From Desulfovibrionaceae bacterium (GTDB lineage Bacteria; Desulfobacterota; Desulfovibrionia; Desulfovibrionales; Desulfovibrionaceae): 39,856 nucleotides of DNA. Made by a program: the position numbers and the translations under genes. How positions within the stretch are numbered: the stretch's first letter is position 1; each line of letters starts with the position of its first letter. Positions 16,301 to 23,741 of this stretch are shown here, in pieces. The DNA is taken from contig JADFXV010000023.1 of NCBI GenBank assembly GCA_015233395.1, forward strand, positions 1 through 39,856, read 5' to 3'. The notes beneath the pieces are model-generated. The model was not told the origin of the DNA. It saw only the letters and a program-made list of their open reading frames with translations, and did no database searches.

Positions 16301-17766
16301 GCCGGGTTGGCGAAGGTGATGCTCCCGTCCGCGTCCACGCCGTAGATGCCCTCGGTGGCGGATTCGAGCAGCATGCGGCTGCGCTCCTCGGCCTCCTGCA
16401 ACTCGTCCTTGCGGGCCGTGAGTTGCATTTCCGAGACCGCCAGGCTTTCCGCCTGGGCCTGGGTCTTGGCGAGCAGCCGCCTGGTTTCGATGTTCTTGTC
16501 GAGAATTTCGAGACTCACCCCTGCCATCGGCAACACGGCGTCGAGCAGTCCGCGCTGGCTCGAAATTAGGGGCAAGGCAGTCGCCAGTTCGACGACGGCA
16601 GTGACGCGGCCCTGGTGGAGAACCGGAAGAATCGTCAGCCTGTGGGGGGCGACGGGACCCACGGCCGTGGCGAGCGTGAACTCGCCCGGCGACAGCTCCG
16701 CCTCAATGGGCCGCCCCTCCAAAGCGCACTGTCCCGCGAGCCCCTCGCCCAGGGCGAACGAACGCACCTCGCCGGTATCCGCCAGGGCGAAGCCAGCCGC
16801 CAGCTCGAAGCGTGAATTCCCAGGCTCGGAAAGATAGACCGCCCCACGCAGTATTTCCATTGTCTGGGCCAGGCGCGACAGCAGGCTGGCGGCGAAGCCG
16901 GAATGGTCCTCGGCTATTTGTAACATTTCGGCCGTCTGAGCCGTTTCCGCCTTGATCCAGGATTGGATTTCTCGTTCGCGGGCCACCTGTTGTAAGGCAT
17001 GCAAGGCGCGGCTGATCTCGCCGAACTCGTTGGTCCGGTCCTGGTAGGGAACCGGAGTCATCATGCTGCCCTCGGCGATGCCCGTGATGCTGTCGCGAAG
17101 CGACAAAATCACGCGAACCACCTCGCGCCTGGCGATAAACAGCGCCAGCGACAACGACAAGACGAGGCCAATGATCGCCCCGCCCCAGGTTACCGAGATG
17201 GTGCGGTGCGTTAGTTCCGAGGCTGCGCCAGCCTCTTTCTCCAGGGTTGCCCTCATCTGGTCGGTAAGACTGCTTGTCGCGGTTCTGGCAATGCCGAATA
17301 GAGGATTGACCCGGCTACGCATCAAAACAAGGGCGTCGGCGTCGGCGTTGAGCATTGCCTTGGCCCGAACCGCTTTGGTCTCGGCGAAGAATTGGTTGAA
17401 ATGCTGAACCAGATCCTCAATGCGGCCTTTGTCTCCAGGGCTGAAACGCTGCGCCTCTTCGACGAATTTCAGGTAGTCCTCGGCGGTGGCGTCCATGGCG
17501 CTGGAGATGCGGCTGAGCTGGTCCAGATCTCTTTCGGCGATCAGTTCGTACAGTTTCTGCTCGACGAGGATCAGCCGCTGGTTGGAGCGCGCCAGGCTGA
17601 CGAGCGCCCTGGTCTTGTTGTCGATCAGGTCGCGGTAGCGCGCGTCGATGCGCTCCATATCCCGGGAGGCGAACAGTAGGGCGAAGACCACCATGATCCC
17701 GAGCGGGGCCATGGCCAAAAGCAGCTTCGTGCGGATGGCGAGATTGGACAGCCAGGAAAAGGACAT
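13369..17766 (-). CDS. large membrane hybrid histidine kinase (HAMP, GAF, two PAS, HisKA, HATPase, REC, REC, HPt)
   Basis: A 1465-residue BarA/TorS-like kinase. The ATG at 17766 has GGAGG 5 bases upstream and directly precedes a membrane segment; the frame extends to 17901 without domain content. Order: membrane segment (~15-34), periplasmic helical sensor (~35-190), membrane segment (~193-212), HAMP (~213-265), GAF-like (~285-420), PAS/PAC (~460-582), PAS/PAC (~590-700), HisKA with His728 (NMSHEIRTP), HATPase (N845, DTGIGM 877-882, GTGLGL 907-912), receiver 1 (VVDD 968-971, Asp1019), receiver 2 (AEDN 1119-1122, Asp1164, Lys1217), and an HPt domain with His1315 (AHTIKSVAG). This is a complete internal phosphorelay. 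The final phosphate would go to the receiver-cyclase encoded one base downstream. A C-terminal helical extension of about 90 residues follows the HPt domain and is unassigned. Confidence 0.94.
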   Translation of the reverse strand: MSFSWLSNLAIRTKLLLAMAPLGIMVVFALLFASRDMERIDARYRDLIDNKTRALVSLARSNQRLILVEQKLYELIAERDLDQLSRISSAMDATAEDYLKFVEEAQRFSPGDKGRIEDLVQHFNQFFAETKAVRAKAMLNADADALVLMRSRVNPLFGIARTATSSLTDQMRATLEKEAGAASELTHRTISVTWGGAIIGLVLSLSLALFIARREVVRVILSLRDSITGIAEGSMMTPVPYQDRTNEFGEISRALHALQQVAREREIQSWIKAETAQTAEMLQIAEDHSGFAASLLSRLAQTMEILRGAVYLSEPGNSRFELAAGFALADTGEVRSFALGEGLAGQCALEGRPIEAELSPGEFTLATAVGPVAPHRLTILPVLHQGRVTAVVELATALPLISSQRGLLDAVLPMAGVSLEILDKNIETRRLLAKTQAQAESLAVSEMQLTARKDELQEAEERSRMLLESATEGIYGVDADGSITFANPAAARLLGYDGPAEMLGRNNHELMHHSHADGSPYPAETCVLRQALKHREVVSCATEVFWRKDGTSFDVSYSGAPMFRAGIFTGGVITFSDITERKRMEDAVRLERERLQGILDTSPIGVAISTEGIIRFANPRIAELTGQRIGETSIKAYVHPEDRDHLVNELREKGIVRDYELEMYGPDRKIGNLLVTYLNTEFEGHPGILGWYVDVSKIKETEKALAAAKNAAEEATRAKSDFLANMSHEIRTPMNAVIGMTHLALQTELTPKQRDYLGKIDGSAKALLRILNDILDFSKIEAGRMDMEQVEFNLEEVLDNLANIVTVKAEEKGLEILLRTDPDVPQSLVGDPLRLGQILINLAGNSIKFTSQGEILVRAQLVEKLEDNVTLRFSVSDTGIGMTSEQAAKLFQAFTQADSSTTRKFGGTGLGLSISKRLVEMMGGTIWVESEPGKGSTFIFTAEFGLQKEARERRAASVGDLRGLRVLVVDDSATSREILVEALTAMTFLAGQSPSGEEAIGELERATREGTPYDLVLMDWKMPGLDGIETSARIKRDDKLSKIPMVIMVTAYGREEIMRQAREAGLEGFLIKPVNQSVLLNTIMDVFGRNVDKKARPFKPSQDRAEAMSAIRGARVLLAEDNEINQQVARELMESMGLVVDIAANGRECVELARVNDHDVILMDIQMPEMDGFQATAELRADPKFAEKPIIAMTAHAMAGDRDKSLGGGMNDHVTKPIDPDAFFATLVKWIKPGKRQVPPTVLEARAPGDADAGDLPPEGLPGISVKNGLSRLGGNRALYKKLLLQFADGGAQTAKQIQDALDAGDDQTAARLAHTIKSVAGNIGAEELSKAAGELEQAVKARDARATQAGLATFASLLNQAVGSIQGIEDRLRPHQAASSSSGPIGSPTALLVLPLLAELEGCIETDLAQASLVMEKLREQLKTTTAQAAFAQLEDALDAFDTDRALSVVKIIAGFCNSAAERK

Positions 17767-18120
17767 CGCTCCCTCCGTCTCGTTCGCCGCGCCCGGCGAA
17801 TGTCCGCGTTGTTTCGATGCAAACAAAAGAATGCGCCTCGCCGGTCCCGCGGCGCCGGACGCCGGAGGCGATACAGGGCCATTACCGGATTGTCCGCCCA
17901 AGGAAAAGGGGCGCCCCGCCCTTGCCGGCCGGCAATGCCCGCGTTTTCTCCGCAGCGGCCGCAGCCGGACGCCGGCCGTTTGGACTTGGCGGTCCAGGCC
18001 GCCCGGGGCTTGGGATCAATCGCCCTCAACTCTCCCGCCGCGCTCCGATTTGAAAGACCGCTTTCCTTCGCCCGCCTCCCCTGCTATCGTTTTCAAAATC
18101 GTTTTCCGGCAGGTTGCCTT
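17767..18120. other. 354-bp divergent intergenic region between two hybrid kinases
   Basis: No gene is supported; the open frames here are N-terminal over-extensions of the two flanking kinases. It holds a perfect 14-bp palindrome, TTGCCGGCCGGCAA, at 17922-17935, and a direct repeat of ATCGTTTTC at 18086-18094 and 18098-18106, just upstream of the 18121 gene. Promoters for both genes must lie here, but I see no strong -35/-10 pair. Confidence 0.5.
17922..17935. repeat. perfect 14-bp palindrome
   Basis: TTGCCGGCCGGCAA is fully self-complementary and lies 156 bases upstream of the start of the 13369-17766 kinase and 186 bases upstream of the 18121 gene. It could be an operator for a dimeric regulator. 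In such GC-rich sequence a chance palindrome is also possible. Confidence 0.25.
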
Positions 18121-19839
18121 ATGCCCGAAAAAACCGGCGAATCAGCCCGGACAAAAGACTTGCGCGACAGGGCGGAAAGCATTCTCGCCGCGGCGCGCGA
18201 CGAGGCTTTGTCTTGCGAACCCGGCCTCGACGCGCGTCTGCTCCACGAACTCCAGGTCCACAAGATCGAGCTTGAGCTTCAAAACGAAGCCTTGCGCCAG
18301 TCCCGCGACGAGCTTGAGGCGTCGCTCGCGCAATATGCCGACCTGTTCGACTTCTCCCCGGTGAGCTGTTTTGTCCTGGACGGCCACGGGAAAATCGCGC
18401 GGACCAATTTCGCCGGCGCCCACCTGCTCGGGCTTGAGCGCTCCCGCGCGCTCGACAGTTATTTCAGGCAGTTCGTCGCCACCGGCGACCGGAAATTCTG
18501 GGACGATTTTTTCAGGCAGATGCTTGCCTCCCCGGCCCGGATGACGCGCGAAATATCCCTTCAGACGCCCCAGGGGCTGCAACACGCGCTGGTCCAGGGC
18601 GCCGGGGACCCGGGCGCGGGCGGCTGCCGCCTGTCCCTTACCGACATCACCGACCGCAAGCGGATCGAGGAGGCGCTGCGACTGGCCACGAAAAAGGCGC
18701 AGGCCGCCACCGAGGCGAAAAACGAATTTCTCGCCAACATGAGCCACGAGATACGCACGCCGCTCAACGGCGTCCTGGGCATGCTCCAGCTTCTGGAGAT
18801 GACGGCCCTGGACGACGAGCAGAAGGAGCTGATCTGCTCGGCCGAACGGTCGTCGAAACGCTTAAATCAACTGCTCGCCGACATACTCGACCTCTCCCGG
18901 ATCGAAACCGGCAATTTCTTTCTTTGCGAATCGGAATTTCGCCTTGAGGACGTGCTCACGTCGCTCGCCGACCTGCTCGGCGCGCCGGCCCGGGAAAAAG
19001 GCCTCGACCTGGATTGCATCGTCGACGGCGCGGTCCCGCCGGCGCTCGTGGGCGACGATCACCGCCTGCTCCAGATTCTTTTGAACCTCGCGGGCAACGC
19101 CGTAAAATTCACCGCGCAAGGCGGCGTCCGCGTCGAGGCCGCGGCCTTGCCCGGCGACGGCAAGGCCGGCGTCCTGATCTTGTTCACCGTGACCGACACG
19201 GGCATCGGGATCGCCGACCACAAGGTCCACGAAATTTTCGAACCCTTTGTCCAGGGCGAGCCGTGCGGCACGAAACGCTATCAGGGCGCGGGCCTGGGCC
19301 TTTCCATCGTGCGCAAGCTGGTCACGCTGATGGGAGGCTCGCTGTCGCTGTCCAGCGCCGAGACTGAAGGGACGGCCATATACTTCTCCCTGCCCTTCCG
19401 GCTCCCGGATCGTCTTCGGGAGACCACGCCGCGCGACCTGACGGCGGCGGCCGTCAGGCGCTTGCGCGTGCTCGTCGTCGAGGACGACGAGGTCAGCCTG
19501 CAGGTGGGCAAACTGATGCTCGAGGCTTTCGGCCACACCGTGATCCACGTTTCCGACGGCCGGGACGCCTTGCGGCTGCTTGCCGAGCAAGCCTTCGACC
19601 TGGTCCTTATGGACGTGCAACTGCGGGAGATGGACGGCGTGACGGCGACGAAGCTGATACGCAAATCCGGGACGCGCTTCGCCGGCGTCCCGATCATCGC
19701 CGTGACGGCCTACGCCATGGCAGGCGACAGGGAAAAGTTCCTCGCCGCCGGAATGGACGGCTACATCGCCAAGCCGGTGAAGATGCAGGAACTCGACGCG
19801 GCCATCCGCGAGGTTCTGAGCGCAAAAGCCGCCGGCTAG
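18121..19839 (+). CDS. hybrid sensor histidine kinase (PAS, HisKA, HATPase, REC)
   Basis: A 572-residue soluble kinase. The start at 18121 is preceded by CAGG 7 bases upstream and opens directly into a helical N-terminus; the frame runs back to 17800 without protein-like content. Domains: N-terminal coiled coil (~10-75, with the [19 protein letters not shown] segment common before PAS domains), PAS (~75-178), HisKA with His209 in NMSHEIRTP, HATPase (N326, DTGIGI 359-364, GAGLGL 390-395), and a receiver (VEDD 453-456, Asp498, Lys551). The receiver has VQLREMDG where most relatives have VQMPEMDG, so the usual Met-Pro after the phospho-Asp is changed. The core and receiver are closely related to the 5222-7414 kinase on the other strand. 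A CheB-CheR fusion follows 31 bases downstream, so the pair may form one signalling unit. Confidence 0.93.
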   Translation: MPEKTGESARTKDLRDRAESILAAARDEALSCEPGLDARLLHELQVHKIELELQNEALRQSRDELEASLAQYADLFDFSPVSCFVLDGHGKIARTNFAGAHLLGLERSRALDSYFRQFVATGDRKFWDDFFRQMLASPARMTREISLQTPQGLQHALVQGAGDPGAGGCRLSLTDITDRKRIEEALRLATKKAQAATEAKNEFLANMSHEIRTPLNGVLGMLQLLEMTALDDEQKELICSAERSSKRLNQLLADILDLSRIETGNFFLCESEFRLEDVLTSLADLLGAPAREKGLDLDCIVDGAVPPALVGDDHRLLQILLNLAGNAVKFTAQGGVRVEAAALPGDGKAGVLILFTVTDTGIGIADHKVHEIFEPFVQGEPCGTKRYQGAGLGLSIVRKLVTLMGGSLSLSSAETEGTAIYFSLPFRLPDRLRETTPRDLTAAAVRRLRVLVVEDDEVSLQVGKLMLEAFGHTVIHVSDGRDALRLLAEQAFDLVLMDVQLREMDGVTATKLIRKSGTRFAGVPIIAVTAYAMAGDREKFLAAGMDGYIAKPVKMQELDAAIREVLSAKAAG

Positions 19840-19870
19840 CCGGGAACGGCGGCAAGGAGACGCGCACGCC

Positions 19871-22834
19871 ATGAAAAAATCCGCCCAGGAAAAAGACGCG
19901 CCCGCCAAGGCCGACCGTGCGGCGCCCCGCCGTCTTGAAGGCTTTCCCGTCATCGGCATCGGCGCCTCGGCCGGAGGCCTGGAGGCGCTCGAACTCTTCC
20001 TCAAGAGCGTTCCCGAAGGCAGCGGCCTGGCCTTCGTCGTGGTCCAGCACCTGGACCCGACCCAGAAAGGAGTCATGCCCGAACTGCTGCAACGAATGAC
20101 CACGATGCCCGTGGCCCAGGTCAAGGACCGGGCGCAGGTCGAACCGGACCATGTCTACGTGATTCCGCCGAACAAGAACATCAGCATGAGCCACGGCAGA
20201 TTGCACCTGTTCGCGCCGGTCGAGGCCAGGGGCCTGCGCCTGCCGATCGATTTCTTCTTCCGTTCCCTCGCCGACGATCAGCAGCAATTCGCCGTCGGCG
20301 TCATCCTCTCGGGCATGGGATCCGACGGCATGCTCGGGCTCCGGGCCATCAAGGAAAAAGGCGGCGCGGGCTTCGCGCAGGACCCGGCCACGGCGAAATT
20401 CGACGGCATGCCGCGCAGTTCGGTCGAGGCCGGGCTGGCCGACGTGGTCGCTCCGGCAGGCCAACTGCCCGAGAAGATCCTGGCCTTCCTCAAGCACCCC
20501 CGCCTTCCGGCCGAGGCGAACGTGATCCTGGACACCAAGGCCCAAAGCTCCCTGGAAAAGGTGTTCATCCTGCTTCGGACCAAGACCGGCCAGGATTTCT
20601 CCCTGTATAAAAAAAGCACCATCTACCGCCGCATCGAGCGGCGCATGGGGCTGCACCGGATCGACAAGATCGCCACCTACGTGCGCTACCTGCAGGAAAC
20701 CCCCCAGGAAGCGGAGCTTCTGTTCAGGGAACTGCTCATCGGCGTGACCCAATTCTTCCGCGATCCCGCGACCTGGGAGCAACTCAAGACGCAGTGCCTC
20801 CCGCTTCTCTTTGCGGCCTACCCCGCGGGCGGGACGCTCCGGGCCTGGACGGCCGGCTGCTCCACCGGCGAAGAGGCGTACACCCTGGCCATGGTCTTCA
20901 GGGAGGCGCTCGACCGGCTTACGCCGTCCGCGCACTATTCCCTGCAGATTTTCGCCACCGACCTGGATGCGGACGCCATCGCCAAGGCGCGAAGCGGCCG
21001 GTACCCGCCCAACATCGCCGCCGACGTTTCAGCCGAGCGCCTGAACCGGTTCTTCATGCAGGAAGAGGACGGCTACCGGGTCTGCAAGGAAATCCGCGAC
21101 TGCGTGGTCTTCGCTCCCCAGAACGTCATCATGGAGCCGCCCTTCACCAAGCTCGACATCCTGATCTGCCGCAACCTGCTGATCTATCTCGAGCCGGCGC
21201 TGCAAAAAAAGCTCTTTCCGCTTTTCCATTACGCCTTGAAACCGGACGGCATCCTGTTTTTGGGCGGCTCCGAGACCATCGGGGCATTCACCGATCTGTT
21301 CGCCCCGGCGGGCGGCAAAACCCGCCTCTACCGGCGGCTGGACGCCGGCAAGCGGACCGAGCGGCTCGAATTCTCCTCGGCGCTCGGCATCGCCGCGGCG
21401 CGGGCGCCAGGCGGCGGCGACGAACGCGGCAACGCCGCGATCCCGGGCCTGAGCCTGCAAGCGATGATGGACCAGACCCTGCTGCAGCACTATTGCCCGG
21501 CGGCGGTTTTGGCCACCAGGGAAGGCGACTTGCTCTACATCAGCGGGCGCACGGGCAAATATCTCGAACCGGCGGCCGGCAAGGCCAATCTGAACGTCTT
21601 CGCGATGGCCCGCGAAGGCCTGCGCTCCGAACTCCCCGGCGCGTTCCAGGCAGCCCTGCTCCAGGACGGCCCGGTCAACCTGACCGGCGTGCGCGTGGGC
21701 GTGAACGGCAAGACGCAGATGGTCGACGTGGCCGTCAGGGCGCTTGGGCGGTTCGCTTCCCAGGAAAACGTCGTCCTGGTCGTCTTCAAGGAGGCAACCG
21801 CGCTCGCCGAGGACAAACACTCCAAGGAAACGTCACCGGCCAAGGCCGGCCGGCATGAAATCGCCAAGCTGGAAAAGGAACTGCAAGCCGCCCGCGAGGA
21901 AATCCAACTCTCCCGCGAAGAAATGCACGCCTCCCAGGAAGAGCTCAAATCGACCAATGAGGAACTCCAGTCCACCAACGAGGAGCTCCAGTCCACCAAC
22001 GAGGAGCTCATGACTTCCAAGGAAGAGCTCCAATCCATGAACGAGGAGTTGCAGACCGTCAACATCGAGATGCAATCAAAGCTGGACGAACTGTCGCGCT
22101 CCAACAACGATTTGAAAAACCTGCTCAACAGCACCGACATCGCCACCCTGTTCCTCGACGACGCCCTCAACGTGCGACGCTTCACCCCCCAGACCGCGAA
22201 GATCATCAAGCTCATCGCCGGCGACGTGGGCCGGCCGATCACCGACATCACCACCGAGCTGGACTATCCGGAAATGGTTTCCGACGCGCAAAAGGTGCTG
22301 CGGACCCTGGTTTTCTCCGAAAAGCCGATCGCCACCCACGGCGGCCGCTGGTTTCTCGTGCGCATCATGCCCTACCGCACCATCGACAACCGCATCGACG
22401 GCCTGGTCGTGACCTTCGCGGACATCAGCGCGGCCAAGCAACTCGAAGAGTCGCTGCGCCAAAGCGAGCGGCACATGCTCGATCTCATCGCGGACATGCC
22501 CGGCGCCTTCGCGCTGCTTGAGCCGGTCACAAGCGGCGCGGGCGGGCTCGCCGACTGCCGGTTCGTCTTCGTCAACAAGGCCTTCGAGCGCCTCGCCGGC
22601 GCGGGCGAGGGCGAGGTCCTGGGACGGACCGTGCTGGAGAGATTTCCCGAGGCCGACAAGTCCCTGCTGGGCGCCCTGGAGCGGACGCTTGCGACCGGGA
22701 AAGAACAAAGATTCACCTCGCGCTTTGATCCCGCGGGCAAGCCGGTCTTGCTGCGAAGCTACCGCCCCGGCGACAACCCGAACCGCCTTTGCCTGCTCGG
22801 CGACGTGCGGGGACACGATGAGCAAACAGGCTGA
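19871..22834 (+). CDS. CheB-CheR fusion with coiled coil and PAS domains
   Basis: A 987-residue soluble protein. The N-terminal CheB-type methylesterase domain (~24-205) keeps the catalytic triad Ser33 (GASAGG), His60 (QHLDP) and Asp152 (GSDGM), without the usual receiver. A CheR-type methyltransferase follows (~220-480), with the SAM-binding motif AWTAGCSTGEEAYTLAM (~325-341) and LLIGVTQFFRD upstream. Next come a PAS-like segment (~500-650), a long coiled coil (~650-750) built partly from 7-residue repeats, and two PAS domains (~750-855 and ~860-980). It ends without the histidine kinase domain often found in longer members. Such fusions methylate and demethylate receptor-type glutamates, but no chemoreceptor gene is in the window. 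The start is fixed by AAGGAG 11 bases upstream. It probably shares a transcript with the kinase at 18121. Confidence 0.93.
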   Translation: MKKSAQEKDAPAKADRAAPRRLEGFPVIGIGASAGGLEALELFLKSVPEGSGLAFVVVQHLDPTQKGVMPELLQRMTTMPVAQVKDRAQVEPDHVYVIPPNKNISMSHGRLHLFAPVEARGLRLPIDFFFRSLADDQQQFAVGVILSGMGSDGMLGLRAIKEKGGAGFAQDPATAKFDGMPRSSVEAGLADVVAPAGQLPEKILAFLKHPRLPAEANVILDTKAQSSLEKVFILLRTKTGQDFSLYKKSTIYRRIERRMGLHRIDKIATYVRYLQETPQEAELLFRELLIGVTQFFRDPATWEQLKTQCLPLLFAAYPAGGTLRAWTAGCSTGEEAYTLAMVFREALDRLTPSAHYSLQIFATDLDADAIAKARSGRYPPNIAADVSAERLNRFFMQEEDGYRVCKEIRDCVVFAPQNVIMEPPFTKLDILICRNLLIYLEPALQKKLFPLFHYALKPDGILFLGGSETIGAFTDLFAPAGGKTRLYRRLDAGKRTERLEFSSALGIAAARAPGGGDERGNAAIPGLSLQAMMDQTLLQHYCPAAVLATREGDLLYISGRTGKYLEPAAGKANLNVFAMAREGLRSELPGAFQAALLQDGPVNLTGVRVGVNGKTQMVDVAVRALGRFASQENVVLVVFKEATALAEDKHSKETSPAKAGRHEIAKLEKELQAAREEIQLSREEMHASQEELKSTNEELQSTNEELQSTNEELMTSKEELQSMNEELQTVNIEMQSKLDELSRSNNDLKNLLNSTDIATLFLDDALNVRRFTPQTAKIIKLIAGDVGRPITDITTELDYPEMVSDAQKVLRTLVFSEKPIATHGGRWFLVRIMPYRTIDNRIDGLVVTFADISAAKQLEESLRQSERHMLDLIADMPGAFALLEPVTSGAGGLADCRFVFVNKAFERLAGAGEGEVLGRTVLERFPEADKSLLGALERTLATGKEQRFTSRFDPAGKPVLLRSYRPGDNPNRLCLLGDVRGHDEQTG
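21938..22063 (+). repeat. six tandem 21-bp units inside the CheB-CheR coiled coil
   Basis: Six consecutive 21-base units begin at 21938, 21959, 21980, 22001, 22022 and 22043, each encoding a heptad of the form EELxSTN or close to it (residues ~690-731). Units two and three are nearly identical in DNA. The array lengthens the coiled coil without shifting the frame and is prone to copy-number change by slippage. Confidence 0.8.
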
Positions 22835-22900
22835 AAATGGACGCCGGGCGGCGTTTGCCTTTTGTCGCGAAGGCGCGTCCTGGATCGTGCGGGAAAAAAC

Positions 22901-22929
22901 CGAAAACGTTCGCCGTGACGGCGTTTTCG
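22901..22929 (+). terminator. hairpin in the leader of the DsrE-like gene
   Basis: CGCCG (22911-22915) pairs with CGGCG (22919-22923) around TGA, and the stem extends through CGAAAA (22901-22906) pairing with TTTTCG (22924-22929), with CGTT bulged out. The T4 run follows the GC stem directly. It lies between the CheB-CheR stop (22834) and the ATG at 22946, and could terminate the upstream transcript or attenuate the downstream gene. Confidence 0.4.
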
Positions 22930-22945
22930 ACAAAGCGGAGGGTCC

Positions 22946-23302
22946 ATGGCCAAGTTTCTTTTCGTCCTGTCCCGGGGTCCGGAGGACGCGACGCGCGCCG
23001 TTCGCGCGCTCTTTCTGGCGAAAGTCGCCGCGAACAAGGGGCACGAGGTGACGGTGTTCCTGCTCGACGACGCCGTCTATTGGACCAATCTCGGCCTGGC
23101 CGAAAAGGTCCGCATCCCAACCGGCGACGCGATGCTCGACCAGATCAGGGAGCTTCAGGCCAAAGGCGCGCGTTTTCTGGTTTGCAAACCGTGCGCCGAC
23201 GCGCGCCTGATCAGCGGCGACGACCTTGCGCCGGGCTTTGAAATCGGCGTCGCCGGCGCGCTGATCGATTTGGCCGTGGAATCGAAGGTGTTCAGCTTCT
23301 AA
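22946..23302 (+). CDS. DsrE-family protein
   Basis: A 118-residue protein of the DsrE/YchN fold: MAKFLFVLSRGPEDATRAVRAL at the N-terminus, a V-x-VFLLDDAVYW strand-turn (~36-46), and a conserved cysteine pair in VCKPCADAR (Cys80 and Cys83). DsrE-like proteins bind sulfur as persulfide on such a cysteine or act in sulfur trafficking; many stand-alone members remain uncharacterised. GGAGGG lies three bases before the ATG. No dsrF, dsrH, tusA or rhodanese gene is adjacent, so the call is to family only. A 16-bp GC hairpin follows the stop. Confidence 0.85.
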   Translation: MAKFLFVLSRGPEDATRAVRALFLAKVAANKGHEVTVFLLDDAVYWTNLGLAEKVRIPTGDAMLDQIRELQAKGARFLVCKPCADARLISGDDLAPGFEIGVAGALIDLAVESKVFSF

Positions 23303-23308
23303 TTTTCC

Positions 23309-23348
23309 GCCCCCCGGGGCCGCGCCTGGCCGCGCGGCCCCGGGGGGC
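23309..23348. terminator. very strong GC hairpin after the DsrE-like gene
   Basis: A perfect 16-bp stem, 23309-23324 paired with 23333-23348, encloses an 8-base loop and begins 7 bases after the DsrE stop. Every base pair is G-C. No T-run follows on either strand, so it is not a canonical intrinsic terminator. It may still block RNA polymerase or 3' exonucleases, and it lies between two convergent genes (DsrE plus, small Lys-rich protein minus). Confidence 0.5.
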
Positions 23349-23374
23349 TTGGGAAAGCCCCGGAGAACCCGGCG

Positions 23375-23518
23375 TCACTCCTGCGTCTGCGGGTCCTGGC
23401 CGTCTTCGGCGGGCGCGCCTTTCTTCTCCAGCTTGCGCTGTTTCTTCTCTTCCTTCTTTTTGTCTTTGGCAGCCTCTTTGGCCCGCTTTTCAAACGAATA
23501 ATTAGGTTTTTTCGCCAC
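23375..23518 (-). CDS. small Lys/Glu-rich conserved hypothetical protein (47 aa)
   Basis: Read on the minus strand, a GTG at 23518 with AGGA about 7 bases upstream opens a 47-residue frame ending at TGA (23377-23375). It starts MAKKPNYSFEKRAKEAAK, then a run of Lys/Glu/Arg, and ends in an acidic, Gln-rich tail. The pattern of an aromatic YSFEKR motif followed by a charged single helix resembles short conserved hypothetical proteins I recall from many proteobacteria; I could not check this. It is too short for a usual ORF cutoff and overlaps a spurious longer frame. It is likely cytoplasmic and may bind nucleic acid because of its charge, but the function is unknown. Confidence 0.7.
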   Translation of the reverse strand: MAKKPNYSFEKRAKEAAKDKKKEEKKQRKLEKKGAPAEDGQDPQTQE

Positions 23519-23741
23519 GGATCATCCTCGTGCTGGGGTGTTTGGAAGTGAGCGTCCTCGCCGCGCGGCGGTTTATCCGCGTCCGGCAGGCGCTAGTATG
23601 AAGCAATGATTGACGCTTATCAAGAGATTATCCACTCCCGGGCAAAGACGGGGCGCGCGCTCGCCTTTTGCTTGCGTTCCCGCCCGCCTTGCGCGACACC
23701 AGTGCAAATCCGGCGCTTGCGCGCCTCGCCAGGAGAACGGC

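Noticed and set aside
17767-17901. N-terminal extension of the large hybrid kinase
   Set aside because: The ATG at 17766 has a strong ribosome binding site and directly precedes a membrane segment; the extension is Gly/Pro/Arg-rich.
23299-23493. 64-codon Arg/Lys-rich minus-strand frame
   Set aside because: It is the shifted-frame shadow of the small Lys/Glu-rich gene at 23375-23518, which has a better start and composition, and it runs through the GC hairpin.
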